Source: Ignavibacteria bacterium
GTDB taxonomy: Bacteria; Bacteroidota; Ignavibacteria; OLB7
DNA: 64,000 bases
Direction: 5' to 3'
Assembly (NCBI GenBank): GCA_020635205.1
Contig: JACKAE010000001.1
Span: forward strand, 62,001 to 126,000
Shown here: piece after piece, positions 61,242 to 64,000 of the stretch
Numbering within the stretch: position 1 is the stretch's first letter
Layout: the number at the start of each line of letters is the position of its first letter
Program-made: the position numbers and the translations under genes
The notes under the pieces: generated by a model
Seen by the model: the letters and a program-made list of their open reading frames with translations, nothing else
What the model was told of the DNA's origin: nothing
Database searches by the model: none

Positions 61242-62423
61242 CTAATGGTATTTCTTCTTCAACCTCTTGTACTCAGGTGAGGCGATGAAATCTGTCAGAG
61301 TTGAATCTTGCTCGATATTATCGAAGGCAATTTCATCTACTCCGGCTTCCTGCATCAGAGCAAGTCCATCGGCAAGTGCAGAATGATTCTTCTCATCTAT
61401 CGCGGCACTAATCAGAAGAAGATAGGGTTCGGTGAGTGCGGAGTCGTAGCGCATTAGAGTTTGAGCATAGGTGCGGGCTTTGTTGTAATCCTTCCGAGCT
61501 AAGGCGATAGAACCCCGCTGATAGTCGAGATAGGGATCTTTTATACGTTGGTCGAGTTGATCTATCGCAATCAGTACACTGTCGTACTGCCCGCGTATTG
61601 CATAGAAATCAATCAACAACAGGTCAAGTGCCGGGTCGTTTGGAAACAGGCTTTGCGCCTCCTCGATAGCGGTTGCATACAGTTCATCGTCGTCAATCGC
61701 AGAGACTGCACGGATACGTATTAGGTGAAGGATTTTCTGATGTCGGAGTGATTCAGGGAGTGAAGCATAGTAGTCAACCACATCGTGAAGCTCTCCTGCC
61801 TTATACCGAAGCTGCATTTGTTCGATTGCATCGCTCAGCTTCTTCGTCTCTCCTTCTTTTCCCAACAACCTGTAGATTGGGTTCGACCGATCTTGTGCAA
61901 GTGTCCGCCTCAGTACGTTGCTGTAGTTCTCTCCCAGCATCGACGTGTGTAAGTCGACAATTACTGGAGCACCCTGACCTTCGCCGACAAGGAATGAGAT
62001 GTAGTTCAAGCCATTTACTGGAGAGGAGAAACGGTAGAGAAGTTTTACGCCGTCCGGTTCGCGACGGACGCCGAGAAATCGCATCTCTCCTTCGTTATAC
62101 CATTGGCTCACGATGTTCTGCGCAAAGCTGCTCCCTGACCGTTCTATTGCTTCGGTGTAGCCCCGCAGTGCCTCTTCTTTCTCACGCGCACTTGGCACTT
62201 CTGGCCACGCAATCCGTTCGAATAGTTGTTCAAAACTAAAGAGCTTGTCCAGCAGAGTTCCGTCTCCGACATTCACCTGAGCTTCAATTTGGTGGCCTAA
62301 CGAATCGAGCATTGCGTCGGAGAACGAAATCTCGGGAGGGGGCATCTCTTGTTCAACGCTGGGTTGCGATGTACAAGAAATCAGGATCAACGTTGGTAGA
62401 AGAACAATACTGAATCGGTTCAT
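61242..62423 (-). CDS. TPR-containing lipoprotein
   Basis: A 393-residue protein with a lipoprotein signal peptide (SIVLLPTLILISC, lipobox LISC, +2 Thr). Residues ~30-175 form an alpha/beta domain ('RYSS'-like region 'YISFLVGEGQGAPVIVDLHTSMLGENYSNVLRRT'). From ~205 on, TPR-like helix pairs follow: 'EQMQLRYKAGELHDVVDYYASLPES', 'AIEEAQSLFPNDPALDLLLIDFYAIRGQYDSVLIAIDQLDQ', 'DYQRGSIALARKDYNKARTYAQTLMRYD', 'EPYLLLISAAIDEKNHSALADGLALMQEAG'. It is likely an outer-membrane-anchored periplasmic interaction protein. Its partner is unknown. Confidence 0.8.
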   Translation of the reverse strand: MNRFSIVLLPTLILISCTSQPSVEQEMPPPEISFSDAMLDSLGHQIEAQVNVGDGTLLDKLFSFEQLFERIAWPEVPSAREKEEALRGYTEAIERSGSSFAQNIVSQWYNEGEMRFLGVRREPDGVKLLYRFSSPVNGLNYISFLVGEGQGAPVIVDLHTSMLGENYSNVLRRTLAQDRSNPIYRLLGKEGETKKLSDAIEQMQLRYKAGELHDVVDYYASLPESLRHQKILHLIRIRAVSAIDDDELYATAIEEAQSLFPNDPALDLLLIDFYAIRGQYDSVLIAIDQLDQRIKDPYLDYQRGSIALARKDYNKARTYAQTLMRYDSALTEPYLLLISAAIDEKNHSALADGLALMQEAGVDEIAFDNIEQDSTLTDFIASPEYKRLKKKYH

Positions 62424-62537
62424 AACGTAGTCTTTGCGGATTATTCTCTGGTAGTGAAGCCGTTCCGTGATCTTGCCCCAGTCAAGCTACCAATGAAATT
62501 AGAGAATGAGTTCGAGAGAGCAAGCACTGAGGGAAAC

Positions 62538-62563
62538 AAAAAAGGCGTTGTTTGCACAACGCC
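62538..62563 (-). terminator. intrinsic terminator of rpmG
   Basis: On the minus strand: GGCGTTGT, loop GCAA, ACAACGCC, extended by AA/TT pairs and followed by a T-run. It lies 34 bp after the rpmG stop codon. Confidence 0.85.
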
Positions 62564-62597
62564 TTCAATCGTATTGGATTTACCGGGAAAGGAAGAC

Positions 62598-62759
62598 TTA
62601 TTTCTGTTCCTTGAAATCAACGTGCTTCTTTACAATCGGATCATACTTCTTGATTTGAAGCCGCTCGGTTGTGTTCCGCTTGTTCTTTGAAGTCGTATAG
62701 ATATACGGACTTTCAGTGCTGCGGAGCTTGATCGTCTCCCGCGCTTGTGATTTTGCCAT
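62598..62759 (-). CDS. rpmG: 50S ribosomal protein L33
   Basis: A 53-residue gene, easily missed because of its length. The protein (MAKSQARETIKLRSTESPYI, then YTTSKNKRNTTERLQIKKYD, then PIVKKHVDFKEQK) matches bacterial L33 along its length: 'ikL.st...Y.Ttknkrnt.erl.lkKydP.vkkHv.fkE.K'. It has no Cys residues, so it is the zinc-free (C-) form. It carries its own Bacteroidetes-type promoter (62834-62864) and terminator, so it is expressed as a single-gene unit in this window. Confidence 0.95.
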   Translation of the reverse strand: MAKSQARETIKLRSTESPYIYTTSKNKRNTTERLQIKKYDPIVKKHVDFKEQK

Positions 62760-62833
62760 GATGTCTCTCCAGTTCCTTTATGAATTTGTTCTCGTTACTT
62801 GCATCTCTCAGATAGGGAAAATCCAGCGAACCC

Positions 62834-62864
62834 CAAATTTATTGAAGTCTCGTCGCCTGTGCAA
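62834..62864 (-). promoter_or_regulatory. Bacteroidetes-type promoter of rpmG
   Basis: On the minus strand: TTG (62864-62862), 20 bp, TAAATTTG (62841-62834). The leader to the rpmG ATG is about 70 nt. It is divergent from the promoter at 62881. Confidence 0.7.
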
Positions 62865-62880
62865 GGATCGTTTCTTACCG

Positions 62881-62911
62881 TTTGTGTCGGCACGCACTTT
62901 TGCTACCTTTG
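62881..62911 (+). promoter_or_regulatory. Bacteroidetes-type promoter of the carbonic anhydrase leader
   Basis: TTTG (62881-62884), 19 bp, TACCTTTG (62904-62911): an exact match in sequence and spacing to the Bacteroidetes consensus. The downstream ORF begins ~220 nt later. Confidence 0.7.
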
Positions 62912-62917
62912 AATATG

Positions 62918-63030
62918 CTTACAAAGCTTCTATCTGTTCGGGAGGTGTGTCATCCCTGAACGTGCGTAATCTTTCGCACAACATTCTCCCACGATAGTGG
63001 GAAAAGGTGACTTCTGCGCACCTTTTGCCC
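62918..63030 (+). ncRNA. four-hairpin structured leader or small RNA
   Basis: Downstream of an exact promoter there are four consecutive hairpins. GTTCGGGA / TCCC-t-GAAC (62936-62961); GTGCG / CGCAC (62962-62979); TCCCAC-GATA-GTGGGA (62987-63002); AAAAGGTG / CACCTTTT (63002-63026). The last stem ends in T4 and could be an attenuator or terminator. There is no open frame. It may be the regulated 5' leader of the beta-carbonic anhydrase gene or a separate small RNA. No known riboswitch consensus was recognised. Confidence 0.45.
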
Positions 63031-63138
63031 ATTTATATCCGTTTCCATCTGTCGCCAGCATAATAATCAGTCTGGATCGGTTAACGTTCGCTGACTGGGG
63101 TGGGCATCTATAAACAACACACTAATAGGGAGAATCAG

Positions 63139-63906
63139 ATGAAGAAAGTATCTGTGCAGATCGCGTTTTTCACTCTGCTGATGTTTACTGTAGCCTGTGC
63201 AGAACAGAAAGAGGGCAATCAATCAGCAGAATCGAGTTCAACGGAAAACTCGCACAGCCCAAGTGCAATCTCTACTCCTTCTGCCGACATTCTAACTGCT
63301 GATGAGCGGAGTGGAATGACGCCCGATCAAGTAATTGCGTTGTTAGACGAGGGGAACAAACGGTTTACTGAGGGTGATCTTACTGATAGAGATTATATAG
63401 CTCAAGCCAAATCGACTGCGGCAGGACAATATCCAATGGCTGTTGTCCTTGGATGCTTAGATTCTCGGGTTCCCCCGGAATTGATTTTTGATCGAGGGAT
63501 TGGTGATCTCTTTGTGGGAAGGGTTGCCGGCAATTTCGAGAACAGAGATATGGTTGGAAGTATGGAGTTCGGAACGAAGGTAGCCGGAGCAAAGGTGATT
63601 GTGGTGATTGGCCATACCGAGTGTGGTGCAGTGAAAGGAGCCTGCGATGGCGTTGAGCTTGGGAACCTGACTGGAACGCTCCAAAATCTTGACGCAGCTA
63701 TTGCCCGAGTTGACTCTGTAGAGGGAGAGCGTTCATCCAAGAACAAAGCCTTTGTGCAGGCAGTGGCCGAAGCAAATGTGCATCAGACAATGGAGGATAT
63801 TTTAGCACAAAGCGAAGTAATTAGAGAAATGGTAAAAAAGGGGGACGTGAAAATTGTTGGGGGGATGTACGATCTAACAACTGGGAGGGTAACGTGGCTG
63901 AAATAA
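63139..63906 (+). CDS. lipoprotein beta-carbonic anhydrase
   Basis: A 255-residue protein from the ATG at 63139 (AGGGAGAA upstream); an in-frame GTG at 63100 is rejected. N-terminus: MKKVSVQIAFFTLLMFTVAC, with a lipobox Cys at position 20, then a ~35-residue Ser/Glu-rich linker. The body is a beta-class carbonic anhydrase: VVLGCLDSRVPPELIFDRGIGD with zinc Cys106 and the Asp108-Arg110 dyad, RVAGNF, and VVIGHTECGAVKGACDG with zinc His159 and Cys162, ending GGMYDLTTGRVTWL. It should convert CO2 and bicarbonate in the periplasm or at the outer membrane; most beta-CAs are cytoplasmic. It is preceded by a structured leader. The last 94 bp of the window hold no gene, only the start of a possible hairpin. 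Confidence 0.92.
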   Translation: MKKVSVQIAFFTLLMFTVACAEQKEGNQSAESSSTENSHSPSAISTPSADILTADERSGMTPDQVIALLDEGNKRFTEGDLTDRDYIAQAKSTAAGQYPMAVVLGCLDSRVPPELIFDRGIGDLFVGRVAGNFENRDMVGSMEFGTKVAGAKVIVVIGHTECGAVKGACDGVELGNLTGTLQNLDAAIARVDSVEGERSSKNKAFVQAVAEANVHQTMEDILAQSEVIREMVKKGDVKIVGGMYDLTTGRVTWLK

Positions 63907-64000
63907 TCGTGGAAGGTTCTTAACCGGAGTCTCTGCTGACAACGGTTCAACCTAATGATCTTGCGAATGGGAAGTTCCGCTTTCTTGCCGGGAGGCGGAA

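Overview
The window looks like a chromosome segment from a Bacteroidota/Chlorobiota-type bacterium, possibly of the Ignavibacteria/Kapabacteria kind (inference). Three observations point there. Many secreted proteins end in a type IX secretion (T9SS) C-terminal sorting domain (26.3 kb, 30.2-44.7 kb, 47.4 kb). Several transcription units start with the Bacteroidetes-type promoter TTG-N19-21-TAnnTTTG (groESL, tRNA-Arg, rpmG and two non-coding loci). Outer-membrane barrels, TonB-type receptors and lipoproteins are abundant. GC content is moderate, and I see no rRNA, prophage or CRISPR array.

Layout. 0-3.3 kb: a large secreted lipase-like protein that runs off the left edge. 3.8-14.4 kb: a minus-strand unit of an outer-membrane barrel, a ~2050-residue surface protein, a fibronectin-III protein and a small unknown protein. 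14.5-15.4 kb: a RAYT transposase relic broken by one in-frame stop and bracketed by REP-like palindromes. 15.8-23.8 kb: a fatty-acid desaturase, a CCCCAAT x21 array, a CstB-like persulfide dioxygenase/rhodanese, an ICMT-like methyltransferase, a LexA-like repressor lacking its self-cleavage residues, acpS, an ECF sigma/anti-sigma pair and a YbjQ-family protein. 23.9-26.2 kb: groES-groEL under a perfect CIRCE operator. 26.3-29.3 kb: a T9SS-exported repeat protein, purE and tRNA-Arg(CCG). 29.4-44.7 kb: a TPR membrane protein followed by five T9SS cargo proteins, the first a 2267-residue beta-helix with chlamydial Pmp-like FxxN/GGAI repeats. 44.8-48.4 kb: a TlpA-like thioredoxin, DUF6029-like barrel and Omp28-like protein cluster. 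48.5-55.3 kb: nth, a Kbp/LysM protein, PadR plus an ADOP-type permease, a probable ~140-nt non-coding RNA, a lipoprotein and an aldehyde dehydrogenase. 55.8-61.1 kb: two tandem paralogous TonB-type receptors. 61.2-64 kb: a TPR lipoprotein, the short rpmG gene, a structured leader RNA and a lipoprotein beta-carbonic anhydrase.

Much of the window builds the cell envelope: T9SS cargo, barrels, receptors and lipoproteins, interspersed with housekeeping genes. The least explained items are the orphan RNA at 52.78-52.92 kb, the four-hairpin leader at 62.92-63.03 kb, the non-cleavable LexA with a perfect palindrome over its start codon, the FxxN/GGAI T9SS protein, and the barrel/giant/FN3 module.
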